A stretch of 56,417 nt of DNA from an uncultured Collinsella sp. (GCA_937896835.1 CALBOJ010000132.1:1-56417), one strand, 5' to 3'; numbered from the stretch's first letter, positions 33,820 through 42,660 are shown. Numbers and translations are program-made. The notes: a model not told the origin generated them from the sequence alone.

Positions 33820-34677
33820 ATGGCACTTGTTACCACCGAAAAGATGCTCAAGGACGCTCAGGCCGGCCATTACGCCGTTGGCGCGTTCAACGTCGAGAAC
33901 CTCGAGTTTGTTATGGCCGTTCTGGCCGCTGCCGAGGAGACCAAGTCCCCCGTCATCATGCAGACCACCCCGGGCACCATCAAGACCGCTGGTCTGGACT
34001 ACTTCTACGGCATGGTCAAGGCTGCCGCCGAGCGCGCTTCCGTGCCCGTCGCTCTGCACCTCGATCACGGCGATGGCTATGACCGCTGCATGCAGGCTTT
34101 CCGCACTGGCTACACCTCTGTCATGATCGACGGTTCGCACGAGTCCTTCGAGGACAACATCGCCCTGACCAAGTCCGTCGCCGACGCTGGCCGCGCCATG
34201 GGTGTGCCCGTCGAGGCCGAGCTTGGCAAGGTTGGCGGCAAGGAGGACGACGGTCCCGCGGTTGAGGGCGAGAGCCCCTACACCGATCCGGCCGAGGCCA
34301 AGGAGTTCGTCGAGCGCACCGGCTGCACCTCGCTGGCCATTGGCGTTGGCACCAGCCACGGCGTGTACACGAGCGATCCTCACATCGAGCAGTCCGTGGT
34401 CAAGGCCATCCGCGACGCCGTCGACGTGCCGCTGGTTCTGCACGGCACTTCCGGTGTGCCCGATGAGCAGGTCGCCGAGGCCGTGAAGAACGGCATCTGC
34501 AAGGTCAACTACGCCACTGAGCTGCGTCAGGCCTACACCAAGGGCTTCATGGCCTACATGGCCGAGAACCCCGCCTGCTTCGATCCTAAGAAGCCGGCCA
34601 AGGAGGGCATGCGTGAGATCACCGAGCTGGTTAAGATCCGCATGACCAACCTCAACTCTGTGGGCAAAGCAGAGTAA
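33820..34677 (+). CDS. gatY: Class II tagatose/fructose-bisphosphate aldolase, GatY/KbaY-like
   Basis: The 285-aa zinc aldolase starts at ATG 33820 (GAGAGGAG upstream). Zinc ligands are in VALHLDHGDGYD, GTSHGVYTS and LVLHGTSGV; VEAELGKVGGKEDD and YTDPAEAKEFVERTG are closest to GatY/KbaY tagatose-bisphosphate aldolases, although fructose-bisphosphate aldolases share the fold. With lacA, lacB and lacC present and lacD absent, it is the best candidate for the last step of the tagatose-6-phosphate route, giving dihydroxyacetone phosphate and glyceraldehyde-3-phosphate. It has its own regulator, separate from the lac genes. Confidence 0.85.
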   Translation: MALVTTEKMLKDAQAGHYAVGAFNVENLEFVMAVLAAAEETKSPVIMQTTPGTIKTAGLDYFYGMVKAAAERASVPVALHLDHGDGYDRCMQAFRTGYTSVMIDGSHESFEDNIALTKSVADAGRAMGVPVEAELGKVGGKEDDGPAVEGESPYTDPAEAKEFVERTGCTSLAIGVGTSHGVYTSDPHIEQSVVKAIRDAVDVPLVLHGTSGVPDEQVAEAVKNGICKVNYATELRQAYTKGFMAYMAENPACFDPKKPAKEGMREITELVKIRMTNLNSVGKAE

Positions 34678-34701
34678 CAGCAAGGGTACTCTGATCCCAC
34701 C

Positions 34702-34852
34702 GGACGGTTTGGGCGGGTCCCGTACTTAGTTTCCAAAACGTCCTCGCGCATGAAGGCCCCCGTTGTCTCGCTTCTTCGAAGCGTTGACAACGGGGGCCTT
34801 CGCGCTGCGGAATGATTTTGGAAACTAAGTACGGGACCCGCCCAAACCGTCC
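34702..34852. repeat. 151-bp MITE-like element with 37-bp perfect inverted ends
   Basis: The ends begin GGACGGTTTGGGCGGGTCCC and run 37 bp as perfect complements (34702-34738 and 34816-34852). Nested inside is a second stem, GAAGGCCCCCGTTGTC/GACAACGGGGGCCTTC, which could end transcription of the aldolase gene. No coding capacity. Confidence 0.85.
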
Positions 34853-34901
34853 TGCTCAATCGCCCTTGTGGCGTTAGGGCTGAAAGGGTGGGACGCGTGG
34901 G

Positions 34902-35525
34902 TTATTTGGTTGTTAGGGTTAACAGGTCGTTGGGGGTTTCGAGGTTGTAGGTGGCATTTGGGATGTCTTGGTGTGATCCCCATGCCGCTCTGGCAAAACT
35001 GACCCCTGCTGAAGTTGCGCATTGTTCGTCGTAGACGGTGTCGCCAACGTAGACGACGTTGCCAGGATTCGCGCCCGCACGTCGGAGATATTCGAGCATG
35101 GGTGCGGGTGCGGGTTTATGTTCGGTTGTGTCTTCGACAAGGATGATGTGCTCAAAATACTTATCGAAACCAAGGGGTGCAATTTCTTTTGCGTATTCGT
35201 CGCGCGCACGTGAGGAGACAATGCCAAGTTTGCAGCCGCTATCGGCGAGTGTTGCGATGACTTCAAGCAAACCTGGAAACACGCTGATGGTGCTTTTAAA
35301 GCTGGCGGCAACTTGGCACCAGCGATCCAACGTTGCCTGCGAGTAGATCCCAAGTTTCTCAAGGGCATCCTTGCCGGGTATGCCGAGGGCAAAGTCAAGC
35401 TCGTGTCGGGGAAGCGTTTTGCCGGTTTCTTCTTGGACAATCTGGACAAGCGATGACAGAACGCTTTCTTCTGTATCTGCCAATGTCCCATCAACGTCAA
35501 ATACGATATGGTCAAAGTGCTTCAT
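34902..35525 (-). CDS. HAD-superfamily phosphatase
   Basis: The 207-aa protein starts at ATG 35525 (GGAG upstream). HAD motifs: I DVDGTLAD with the nucleophilic Asp, II VSSRA, III Lys in EHKPAPAPM, IV VGDTVYDEQ. The helical cap (residues ~15-80) places it with phosphoglycolate-phosphatase/beta-phosphoglucomutase-like enzymes. The substrate cannot be read; a sugar-phosphate phosphatase is likely. It is in the same direction as, and 56 bp after, the AraC regulator. Confidence 0.88.
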   Translation of the reverse strand: MKHFDHIVFDVDGTLADTEESVLSSLVQIVQEETGKTLPRHELDFALGIPGKDALEKLGIYSQATLDRWCQVAASFKSTISVFPGLLEVIATLADSGCKLGIVSSRARDEYAKEIAPLGFDKYFEHIILVEDTTEHKPAPAPMLEYLRRAGANPGNVVYVGDTVYDEQCATSAGVSFARAAWGSHQDIPNATYNLETPNDLLTLTTK

Positions 35526-35581
35526 ATGATTGCTCCTATCCGTTGTTTGCCTGCAAGTTTGATGCAGTGACAGAAGAAGGG

Positions 35582-36520
35582 CTAGCGGGATTTCTGCCTG
35601 GTGCTATCGAGATTCTGCCTCGCTGCTCGATAGCTCGAAGGAGTGCACCCCATTTGTTCTTTAAATACCTGGCCAAGATGGCTTGCTGTCGCAAAGCCGC
35701 ATTGGCGCGCGACTGTCTGGACCGTTCGCGTGGTGTGTGCCAAAAGTTCGCAAGCACGGTTTACGCGGTATGCGCGCAGATATGCCGCCGGGGTCGTTCC
35801 TGCGCAAGCTTCGATAATGCGGTAACACTCTCTTTCGCTTACGCCGGCTGCAGATGCCATCTGGGGCACATCTATAGCGGCTGCATAGTTTGCGCGGATA
35901 TAGTCCAGGATTGCCTTGAACTGTACGTCGCGGTTGGTCATCCAAGAGGCGTTGTCGGAGGAAAAGAGCGGTTCGGCCTTGGCGTAAATCTGAATCCAGA
36001 GCTCTGACAAGCTGTTCCGAAGCGCCATCTCGTTCTGCGGCCGTTGAAGGTCGTGGTTAAAGGAACTCTTTAGCAAATCGATAAAGGGCATATCGTCGGG
36101 GTTGGTGGGCGACCATTTGAGCACATCGACGCCTCGACATTGAAGTAATGGATTGATGTAGCGCTTTTGGAGACGTCCCGCGGGATCGCCGAGCATCGAC
36201 GGCTGAAAGATATGCAGCATTTGAATGGCTGGCGCCGAATTGGGCGATTGCAGCGTGCTGTGCAAAACGCCGCCGTTGATAAAGCCGGCGGACCCTTCCT
36301 CAAAGCGTACGTGCTCATGAGCCGCGCGCGTTCGATAGTCAATCACTCCCTGCTCCATGTAGAAAAGCTCAACTTCGGAATGCCAGTGCCAGGGGACGGA
36401 ATTGCCCGGATAGCGAGCGAATTCTGCGCGTTCGGCAATATAGGGCCAGTCTTCGGCGGTCTCGGGGAACGCTTCCTCGCGTCCTCCGCGGTGCAATTCT
36501 ATGTGATCCATGTTTCGCAT
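35582..36520 (-). CDS. AraC-family regulator with cupin-like sensor
   Basis: The 312-aa protein has an N-terminal cupin-like region (NSVPWHWHSEVELFYMEQG, GFINGGVLHS) and two C-terminal AraC helix-turn-helix motifs (VPQMASAAGVSERECYRIIE and VQTVARQCGFATASHLGQVF). Either of two ATGs (36520 or 36511) could be used; neither has a clear ribosome site. Such regulators usually respond to sugars. The target is probably the downstream HAD gene or a distant locus. Confidence 0.87.
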   Translation of the reverse strand: MRNMDHIELHRGGREEAFPETAEDWPYIAERAEFARYPGNSVPWHWHSEVELFYMEQGVIDYRTRAAHEHVRFEEGSAGFINGGVLHSTLQSPNSAPAIQMLHIFQPSMLGDPAGRLQKRYINPLLQCRGVDVLKWSPTNPDDMPFIDLLKSSFNHDLQRPQNEMALRNSLSELWIQIYAKAEPLFSSDNASWMTNRDVQFKAILDYIRANYAAAIDVPQMASAAGVSERECYRIIEACAGTTPAAYLRAYRVNRACELLAHTTRTVQTVARQCGFATASHLGQVFKEQMGCTPSSYRAARQNLDSTRQKSR

Positions 36521-36545
36521 GGCATCAGTATAAAGCGCGATGGGC

Positions 36546-36755
36546 TTAGATTGCTCTTGCCTGTTCGGGGAACGCCTTGTCTAGGGATGCTTGGAGCCTT
36601 TCGAACGATGCTCGCAAGTTGTGGCTCTGGTCGATTGAGCGTTTGGCTTTTGCGGTGGGGGAGTCGAGGAGGCCGTTTCTCTGTGTCGGGGGGAAGGAGA
36701 AAAGGTTTGCATGATTTAGGGATGGCTGCTGTGCTGCGCCGTTGGAAGAATGCAT
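36546..36755 (-). CDS. Possible small protein, 69 aa
   Basis: An ATG at 36755 has GAGGAGG 10 nt upstream. The product (MHSSNGAAQQPSLNHANLFS ... LRASFERLQASLDKAFPEQA) has a helical, charged C-terminal half and no recognised domain. The region just upstream also reads open on the minus strand without an ATG. Evidence is weak; it could equally be non-coding. Confidence 0.3.
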   Translation of the reverse strand: MHSSNGAAQQPSLNHANLFSFPPTQRNGLLDSPTAKAKRSIDQSHNLRASFERLQASLDKAFPEQARAI

Positions 36756-36882
36756 GCTTATGCGGCCTCCTCGATGTCCACCAAAAGATTGCGCACGGGG
36801 TGTGCTGCTAGGTCCCGTGCGCTGGCAGTATTATGCCGCGGTTGCTGCAAAGAAGCGCTAAAGAAAGGCTTAACCTGGTTTG

Positions 36883-36923
36883 GTGTTACGATGAAACCGC
36901 AGGTCAAGGCTATTGAGTAACAC
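36883..36923. repeat. Small hairpin carrying the ACCGCAGGTC motif
   Basis: GTGTTAC (36883-36889) pairs with GTAACAC (36917-36923); the loop contains ATGAAACCGCAGGTCAAGG. This is the smallest member of the family sharing this loop motif. The rest of the 488-bp gap holds only the doubtful ORF above. Confidence 0.6.
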
Positions 36924-37008
36924 TCTTGAAAGGTTTTGAGCTTAAGGGCTTTCTAAGGTTTGTGGCGTAGACGTGGCGCGGACGTGCGGAGCGTGTGAAT
37001 GCTCGCTG

Positions 37009-37998
37009 TTAGCGCTGCGGCTCTGCAGCCCGTACCTGCTCGATGACCTTTTCCATGGTGGCGTCGATGCGGTCTTTCTTGAGCTCGCATTCCCAGACGG
37101 TGATGGGCGTCCAGCCCATTTGGGTAAGTGCGTTGATGGCGGCTCGGTCACGCTCGACGTTGCGACGAAACTTTGCCTCCCAAAACTCAACGTTGCGCTT
37201 GGGCTGGCTTGGATTGCACTTAGGACAGCGGTGCCAAAAGCAGCCGTTGACGAAGATGGCGATCTTGCGCCCGGGAAAGGCAATGTCGGGCTTGCCGGGA
37301 ACCTTCCATTCCAAGCGATAACCCGTAAGGCCCGCTGCGCGCAGGCGCTGGCGAACGAGCAGCTCGGGCTTGGTGTTGGCGCGCTTGTTGCCCTTCATGG
37401 ACTTTTTGATGGCGGCGCGACGGCGGACCAGTTCGCGCTCGTCAGCGGAGAGGTCCGAGGTATCGATGCCGTCGAGCAGACCGGGCTTGGGACGCTTTTT
37501 GCTGCGGCGCTTAGGTGCGCGCTTGGGTTTGGCGGCGGGGTGTTCGGTCGTGGCGGCCTTGGCATCTTTGGCAGTGCTGTTGGCCTCAAGCCGATCTTCC
37601 TTCAGCTCAATCAGCGCATCGATAAGCCCTTTGTCGGCGGGCATCCATTTCACCGTGGCAAGCGAGGTGCGCGGAATCCAACGGATATCAAGCTGACGGT
37701 CATGCTTCTGGGGCTCGTCGGATTCATCGGCGAGCGAGCAGTAGTAGCACTCCATCGAGAGATGAAAATCGGGGTAGTCATACTCAACGGTGTAAAAATC
37801 GCGCAGGTTGGTGACTTTGACCTGCAGCTCTTCCATGAGCTCGCGGCGTACGGCGTCTTCGGGTGTCTCGCCGCGCATGAGCTTGCCACCGGGAAACTCC
37901 CAAAGTCCCTGCATGTCGCCATAGCCGCGCTGCACGGCAAGCAGCTTATCAGATCCATCCTTGCGAATGATCCCAGCGGCAACATGAACAGTCTTCAA
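37009..37998 (-). CDS. Nudix hydrolase fused to a Vsr-type endonuclease
   Basis: The 329-aa product starts at a TTG at 37998, the first start codon before the conserved VHVAAGIIRKDG; the frame is open far upstream but reads as non-coding. Residues ~1-130 are a MutT-type Nudix domain with the box GGKLMRGETPEDAVRREL, then MEEL. A basic linker (KPKRAPKRRSKKRPKP) joins to a Vsr domain (~190-325: TKPELLVRQRLRAAGL, GKPDIAFPGRKIAIFVNGCF, WHRCPKC). MutT removes oxidised nucleotides; Vsr nicks T:G mismatches from deaminated methylcytosine. The fusion would join pool cleaning and mismatch repair. No cytosine methyltransferase is in the window. Confidence 0.9.
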   Translation of the reverse strand: MKTVHVAAGIIRKDGSDKLLAVQRGYGDMQGLWEFPGGKLMRGETPEDAVRRELMEELQVKVTNLRDFYTVEYDYPDFHLSMECYYCSLADESDEPQKHDRQLDIRWIPRTSLATVKWMPADKGLIDALIELKEDRLEANSTAKDAKAATTEHPAAKPKRAPKRRSKKRPKPGLLDGIDTSDLSADERELVRRRAAIKKSMKGNKRANTKPELLVRQRLRAAGLTGYRLEWKVPGKPDIAFPGRKIAIFVNGCFWHRCPKCNPSQPKRNVEFWEAKFRRNVERDRAAINALTQMGWTPITVWECELKKDRIDATMEKVIEQVRAAEPQR

Positions 37999-38146
37999 CA
38001 GGAGTCCTCTCTCAACATCAACGCGTGGCAGGCTAGCTACCCGTACCTTACACAACGGTAAGGCAAGCGTAAGCCATATCGATGGTAGCCGACTCGTCTT
38101 CTTGCGACTATAGATGCCGTAGACTAATCGCAAGAAAGGACTCGGT

Positions 38147-38932
38147 ATGCAAACCACGCACATGGCGACCCCGGTACTGGAGGTCGCGCATCTCGAAAAA
38201 GTATATGGAGCGCTGGGCAACGTGACCCGCGCGCTCAACGACGTCAGCTTTACCGTCAACCGCGGCGAATTTGTTGGCATCATGGGCGCTTCGGGCTCGG
38301 GCAAGTCGACGTTGCTCAACTGCGTGTCGACCATCGATAGCGCCACAAGTGGCACGATCCGCATCAACGGGCAGGACGTAACACGCATGAAGCAGGCTAA
38401 GCTTTCGCAGTTCCGCCGCGAGGAGCTCGGCTTTATCTTCCAGGACTCCAACCTGCTCGATACGCTCACGGCACGCGAGAACATCGCCCTGCCGCTCACC
38501 ATCGCCCGCACAAACTCGGCAGAGATCTCGACCCGAGTGCAGGATGTGGCCGCGCGTCTGTCCATTAGTCAGGTGCTCGACAAGTATCCCTACCAGATGT
38601 CCGGCGGTCAGCAGCAGCGCGTTGCCGCGGCTCGTGCGCTCGTCACCGACCCCACCATGATCATGGCCGACGAGCCTACCGGCGCCCTCGATTCCAAGAG
38701 CGCTCGCCTGCTGCTCGAGAGCCTGGAGGCCCTGAATCGCCGCCTGCGCGCCACGGTGCTCATGGTCACGCACGATAGCTTTGCCGCCAGCTACACGAGC
38801 CGTGTGCTGTTTATTCGCGACGGCAAGATCTTCACCGAGCTGCGCCGCGGCGACACCGATCGCCGAGAGTTCTTCGACCGCATTATGGAGGTCGTTGCCA
38901 TGATGGGCGGTGAGGGCTCCGATGCTCTGTAA
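38147..38932 (+). CDS. ABC transporter ATPase, BceA-type
   Basis: The 261-aa ATPase starts at ATG 38147 (AAAGGA upstream). Walker A GASGSGKST, Q-loop FIFQDSN, signature MSGGQQQR, Walker B MIMADEPTGALD and H-loop VTHD are intact. It belongs to the MacB/BceA class pairing with FtsX-type permeases, and it overlaps the permease gene by 11 bp. Such pairs usually detoxify or sense cell-wall antibiotics with a BceRS two-component system, which is absent here. Confidence 0.92.
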   Translation: MQTTHMATPVLEVAHLEKVYGALGNVTRALNDVSFTVNRGEFVGIMGASGSGKSTLLNCVSTIDSATSGTIRINGQDVTRMKQAKLSQFRREELGFIFQDSNLLDTLTARENIALPLTIARTNSAEISTRVQDVAARLSISQVLDKYPYQMSGGQQQRVAAARALVTDPTMIMADEPTGALDSKSARLLLESLEALNRRLRATVLMVTHDSFAASYTSRVLFIRDGKIFTELRRGDTDRREFFDRIMEVVAMMGGEGSDAL

Positions 38933-41174
38933 ACTCGCTTGGGGCAACGTCCGCCGCGCCGGCCGCGACTACCTCGTCTACCTTTTGACGCTCACTCTGG
39001 GCGTCACGGTCTTCTATGCCTTTAACACCATCTCGATGCAGGTCGACATCGCCGGAATCGATGAAGAGGGCTTGGCGCAGGTTATGGGCAGCATGCTCGG
39101 CGACCTGACGTATTTTTTGGCCGGTGTCATGGCCTTTTTGATGGTGTATGCCAATAACTTCATCATGAAACGCCGCAAGAAGGAGTTTGGCCTGTACCAG
39201 GTGCTCGGCATGGGGCGTGGGCGCGTCGCCACGATCATGGCGCTCGAGACGGTGATCGTTTCGGTCGTGGCCTTTGTCGCCGGCATTGTGCTGGGTGTGG
39301 GACTCTCCCAGCTCATGACGTTCTTTACGGCCTCGCTTTTTAAGACACAGATCGCCAATTTCCACTTCTTTTTCTCGGTGCATGCGTTCAATCTGACCCT
39401 TGCCTGCATGCTCGTAATGTTTGTGCTCACGCTACTGCTGAACCTTCGCGCCGTGCGTCGTACCAAACTCATCGAGCTTATGGGTGCCGAGCGTCGCAAC
39501 GAGAGCATCAAGACACGCAACCCCTGGATCGCGATTGCCATCTTTGCCGTGGGCGCGGTGCTTGTGGGCGTGGCCTATTACCGTCTGCTACGTGATGGGT
39601 TCCCGCTAACCGCGACGGACAGCAAGCTGCAAGAGGCCATGAACCAGTTTGGTATTACGACCGCTATGGTTACCGTGGGCACCTTTGCCCTGTTCTGGGG
39701 ACTCTCGGGCATGCTCATCAAGCTGCTGCAGAGCCTGCGCAGCGTGTATTGGCGCGGCCTCAACATGTTTACCGTGCGCCAGCTTGCGGCCAAGGTCAAC
39801 ACGGTGTGCTTTTCGATGGGCGTCATCGCGATGCTCCTGTTTTTGGCCATCACCTCGGTGACGTGCGGTATGTCGATTGCCAACGTGATGAACGAGAACC
39901 TGGAGCGCTATAACCCTGTTGACGTGTCTCAGACGTATGTCTATTACACGCCCGATACGCTTGACTACTACAAAGAGTACATCAATCCGTCTGAAGCCGA
40001 TCGCATGGTGCTGGCCGATACAACGGTCGATTTGTACCCCGCATGGCACGGCGATCCATGGCACGGCGATCGTATCGATTCCGATAACGTTGCGGACGGC
40101 ATTAAGGGCAAGTCGGCGGACAACAACGACGAGACCGGCAAGAAGGTCAATATCGCCGATGTTGCCGGTGAGCATGTGCAGATCGATTCGTATCTGAGTT
40201 ACCCGGTTGGCGGCTCGAATCCTTCGGTGACCCCAAGTGAGATGTGCAAGATCATGGGCGAAAAGCTTCCCAAGGCGTTCGGGGGTAGCAATGCCGATGC
40301 GATGGGTCTGTTTGTGACGCCGGCGAGCCAGTACAACAAACTGCGCCAGATGATGGGCGAGGAGCCGGTGCACATCGGTCACGACCAGTATCTGCTCACG
40401 TGTGATATGGGCGGCGAGCTGGTCGACCTGTACACCAAATACATGGCCGGCGGCCATACCCTCACCTTGGGCGGGCATACACTCAAGCCCGCAGCCGATA
40501 AGTCGGACGAAGATACGGCGGCCATCGCCAACTCGGCGATGGGCAGTAATCCGGGTACCGTCGTCGTTGCCGACGAGCTGTTGTCCCAACTTAATCTGCA
40601 GCCGTATTCCAGTAGCCTGCTCGTTAACTACAAACAGGGGATGGATACGACCGAGGCAGACGAGAGTATTAAATACACTGTGCTCGACAATCTGCTCGTT
40701 GACGGCAAGGAGCCGGGGTCGTGGGGAACCTTCATCACACGCTCCGAGATGTACACGCAAGCAGCGCAAATGAACGGTCTTATTAGCTACCTAGCCATCT
40801 ACATCGGCTTTGTATTGGTCGTTGCATGCGCGGCGATTCTGTCGATCCAGCAACTCTCCAACGTGGCCGACGGCAGCCGCAGTTATCGTGTGCTGGCACA
40901 GATCGGCTGCGACGACCGCCAGATTCGCCATTCGGTGATGGCGCAGCAAGCGGTATTCTTCCTGTTCCCGCTGGCAGTGGGCCTGGCGCACTCCTTTGTG
41001 GCACTTAAGGTGATCATCGAGCTGGTGAGCATTTTCGGAAATATGAGCATCGGCGGCACCGTGGGCCTCACCTGCGCGATTTTCCTGGCGGCCTATGGTG
41101 GCTACTTCCTGGTAACGTACCTCATGAGCACCGGCATGGTACAAGCTGCCATCGCCACCCGTTACAGCGAGTAA
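38922..41174 (+). CDS. FtsX-type ABC permease, BceB-type
   Basis: The 750-aa protein starts at ATG 38922 (MLCKLAWGNVRRAGRDYLVY), inside the end of the ATPase gene. Ten or so membrane segments are grouped as one N-terminal, three, three and three C-terminal. A large extracellular domain (~residues 330-610) lies before the last group, as in BceB antimicrobial peptide transporters. Ligand not predictable. A strong terminator follows 38 nt after the stop. Confidence 0.9.
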   Translation: MLCKLAWGNVRRAGRDYLVYLLTLTLGVTVFYAFNTISMQVDIAGIDEEGLAQVMGSMLGDLTYFLAGVMAFLMVYANNFIMKRRKKEFGLYQVLGMGRGRVATIMALETVIVSVVAFVAGIVLGVGLSQLMTFFTASLFKTQIANFHFFFSVHAFNLTLACMLVMFVLTLLLNLRAVRRTKLIELMGAERRNESIKTRNPWIAIAIFAVGAVLVGVAYYRLLRDGFPLTATDSKLQEAMNQFGITTAMVTVGTFALFWGLSGMLIKLLQSLRSVYWRGLNMFTVRQLAAKVNTVCFSMGVIAMLLFLAITSVTCGMSIANVMNENLERYNPVDVSQTYVYYTPDTLDYYKEYINPSEADRMVLADTTVDLYPAWHGDPWHGDRIDSDNVADGIKGKSADNNDETGKKVNIADVAGEHVQIDSYLSYPVGGSNPSVTPSEMCKIMGEKLPKAFGGSNADAMGLFVTPASQYNKLRQMMGEEPVHIGHDQYLLTCDMGGELVDLYTKYMAGGHTLTLGGHTLKPAADKSDEDTAAIANSAMGSNPGTVVVADELLSQLNLQPYSSSLLVNYKQGMDTTEADESIKYTVLDNLLVDGKEPGSWGTFITRSEMYTQAAQMNGLISYLAIYIGFVLVVACAAILSIQQLSNVADGSRSYRVLAQIGCDDRQIRHSVMAQQAVFFLFPLAVGLAHSFVALKVIIELVSIFGNMSIGGTVGLTCAIFLAAYGGYFLVTYLMSTGMVQAAIATRYSE

Positions 41175-41211
41175 CAAGCGGGCAAAATCGTCGCAAAATC
41201 AGAGGCGTATG

Positions 41212-41482
41212 ACCGCCGCGAAGGGACCAGGGGCCCTTTCGCGGCGGTTTTTGCCAATCTGGTGCGTCTTAGATACAAGTGAGTAGACTATTTTGAACCT
41301 GCCAAGCACATCGCGACAAATGCTCAATAAAACCGCAGGTCAGAGCCATGGCGTTTTGGGGCGTGCTTGGCTTCCTGCAAAAAGTCTACTCACTTGGTTT
41401 TTCTGCTAGAAGACCGCCGCGAGGGAAGGCAGCTCTCTCGCGGCGGTTTTTGGCGTTTACCCAGATAAAACCTGCCAAAATA
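41212..41482. repeat. ~270-bp composite repeat, copy A
   Basis: It starts with a terminator hairpin (41212-41252, CCGCCGCGAAGGG/CCCTTTCGCGGCGG then TTTTT), which ends bceAB. Next is a ~48-bp imperfect stem whose outer arms are AAGTGAGTAGACT/GTCTACTCACTT and whose loop holds AATAAAACCGCAGGTCAGAG (41326-41345). It finishes with a second GC hairpin (41413-41447) and CCTGCCAAAATAAA. The whole block recurs at 55272-55542. This fills most of the 329-bp gap. Confidence 0.85.
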
Positions 41483-41505
41483 AACCTGTCCCTTTTTGGC
41501 AGGTT
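41469..41505 (-). terminator. Terminator of the LuxR gene
   Basis: AACCTGCCAAAA pairs with TTTTGGCAGGTT and overlaps the luxR stop codon. The minus-strand loop contains GGGACAGG. Confidence 0.75.
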
Positions 41506-42469
41506 ATCGCTTCCAAAAGTGGAGGATCAACGTCGTGCGGTTTTGCTGCTCGGTTTTGACCAGGATGTTGTGGATGTGGGTCTTGACGGTGCCCACGGCA
41601 AGGAATAGCTCGTCAGCGATCTCTTGGTTCGATTTGCCCAGTACGACCAGACGCATGACTTCGGTCTCGCGGTTGGAGAGCTTGTAGGCGTTGCGATAGA
41701 AGGGCATCTGCTCTTCGATGTGTCGATCAAGATCGCTGACGTTCTTTTCCTCGGGCGCCTCCTGCATGCGGATTGAAAGCACGTGGTAGGAGTAGATGAT
41801 CAGCAGAATCGCAAAGTAGCAGGCAAAGACGTTTTCGCTAAAGTTGCGCTCGGACAGATATAGTTGCAGCCAAGAGGGCGCCAGACTCATGGGGACAATC
41901 AGAATGTTGTAGAAATCCTCGGCAACGATGCAACCGACCAGAATAGCGCCGATAATCAGGTGCTTTTGTTGGTTGTTGACACGTGCCTTCAGCTCGACTT
42001 GTGTGCTCTTGCGTGCCGTCCAAAAGATATATAGCCCCACGAAAACAAGGAATACCTGACGCATCGTGTAGTAGAGCCATTGATGAATGGGGCCGTAGGG
42101 GACAGCGACGATAATCAGCGACTCGCACAGCAAAAACGTTAAGACGGGGATAGCGAACTGCTTTTTAGAATGTTTGTCGAGCAAGTCCATGGCAATGAGC
42201 CAAATAAAAGCCTGCGAAGCGGTCGCCACAAGGGTCCGCAACACAGGCATGGTAATGGAGTAATAGTCGTTGGCCGGAAAACTCTGGTTTTGCAGCGTGT
42301 ATTCAAAAAAGAAAATCTCGGTCATCTCGATGGCATAGCAGATAAATACGCCGCTGCCATAGACAAAGAAGCGTCGACGAGATGAGGCATAGGCGGCAAG
42401 CGAAAGCATTGCCGTCACAATACAGATCACGAGTATTGCTAGGGTATAGAAGAACATCAGAGTGTTCAT
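41504..42469 (-). CDS. Membrane-bound LuxR-family regulator 1
   Basis: The 321-aa protein has about seven membrane segments (residues ~5-235, with LYLSERNFSENVFACYFAIL near the end) followed by a LuxR/GerE helix-turn-helix (KLSNRETEVMRLVVLGKSNQ, then LFLAVGTVKTHIHNILVKT). Such seven-helix LuxR proteins are common in Coriobacteriia next to genes for gut metabolites. It is divergent from ptcA and paralogous to the regulator at 49421. It probably senses a small molecule, perhaps agmatine or putrescine, at the membrane. Confidence 0.88.
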   Translation of the reverse strand: MNTLMFFYTLAILVICIVTAMLSLAAYASSRRRFFVYGSGVFICYAIEMTEIFFFEYTLQNQSFPANDYYSITMPVLRTLVATASQAFIWLIAMDLLDKHSKKQFAIPVLTFLLCESLIIVAVPYGPIHQWLYYTMRQVFLVFVGLYIFWTARKSTQVELKARVNNQQKHLIIGAILVGCIVAEDFYNILIVPMSLAPSWLQLYLSERNFSENVFACYFAILLIIYSYHVLSIRMQEAPEEKNVSDLDRHIEEQMPFYRNAYKLSNRETEVMRLVVLGKSNQEIADELFLAVGTVKTHIHNILVKTEQQNRTTLILHFWKR

Positions 42470-42602
42470 CTGTCACCGTCCCATCTCATTTAATCTATGG
42501 CCGAGCTCTGTATACCTTGTGGGATATAGACGTCTCAACCCTTCGTTTCATTGCGGATTAGGCGCCGAGATACAGCATAGCCGTATACCGTTCGCGGTTC
42601 TA

Positions 42603-42660
42603 GATGGTAAACCCCCTGTAAACTCTTGACCTGCGGGTTTATATTGGTTTAGAGGGGATG
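42603..42660. promoter_or_regulatory. Possible LuxR site or structured motif before ptcA
   Basis: On the minus strand AATATAAACCCGCAGGTCAA (read from 42644) resembles the site at 50492 upstream of the amidohydrolase. TAAACC and GGTTTA flank it as short inverted arms. Nothing else stands out in the 330 bp between luxR1 and ptcA. Confidence 0.4.

Noticed and set aside
33820..34677. Plain glycolytic fructose-bisphosphate aldolase
   Set aside because: Not fully excluded, but the AELG-x-x-GG-x-EDD region, the 285-aa length and the divergent AgaR-like regulator fit GatY/KbaY better.
37999..38565. A 189-codon N-terminal extension of the Nudix-Vsr frame
   Set aside because: The Nudix domain begins right after the TTG at 37998. 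The extension overlaps the bceA promoter and coding start on the other strand and has no protein-like pattern.
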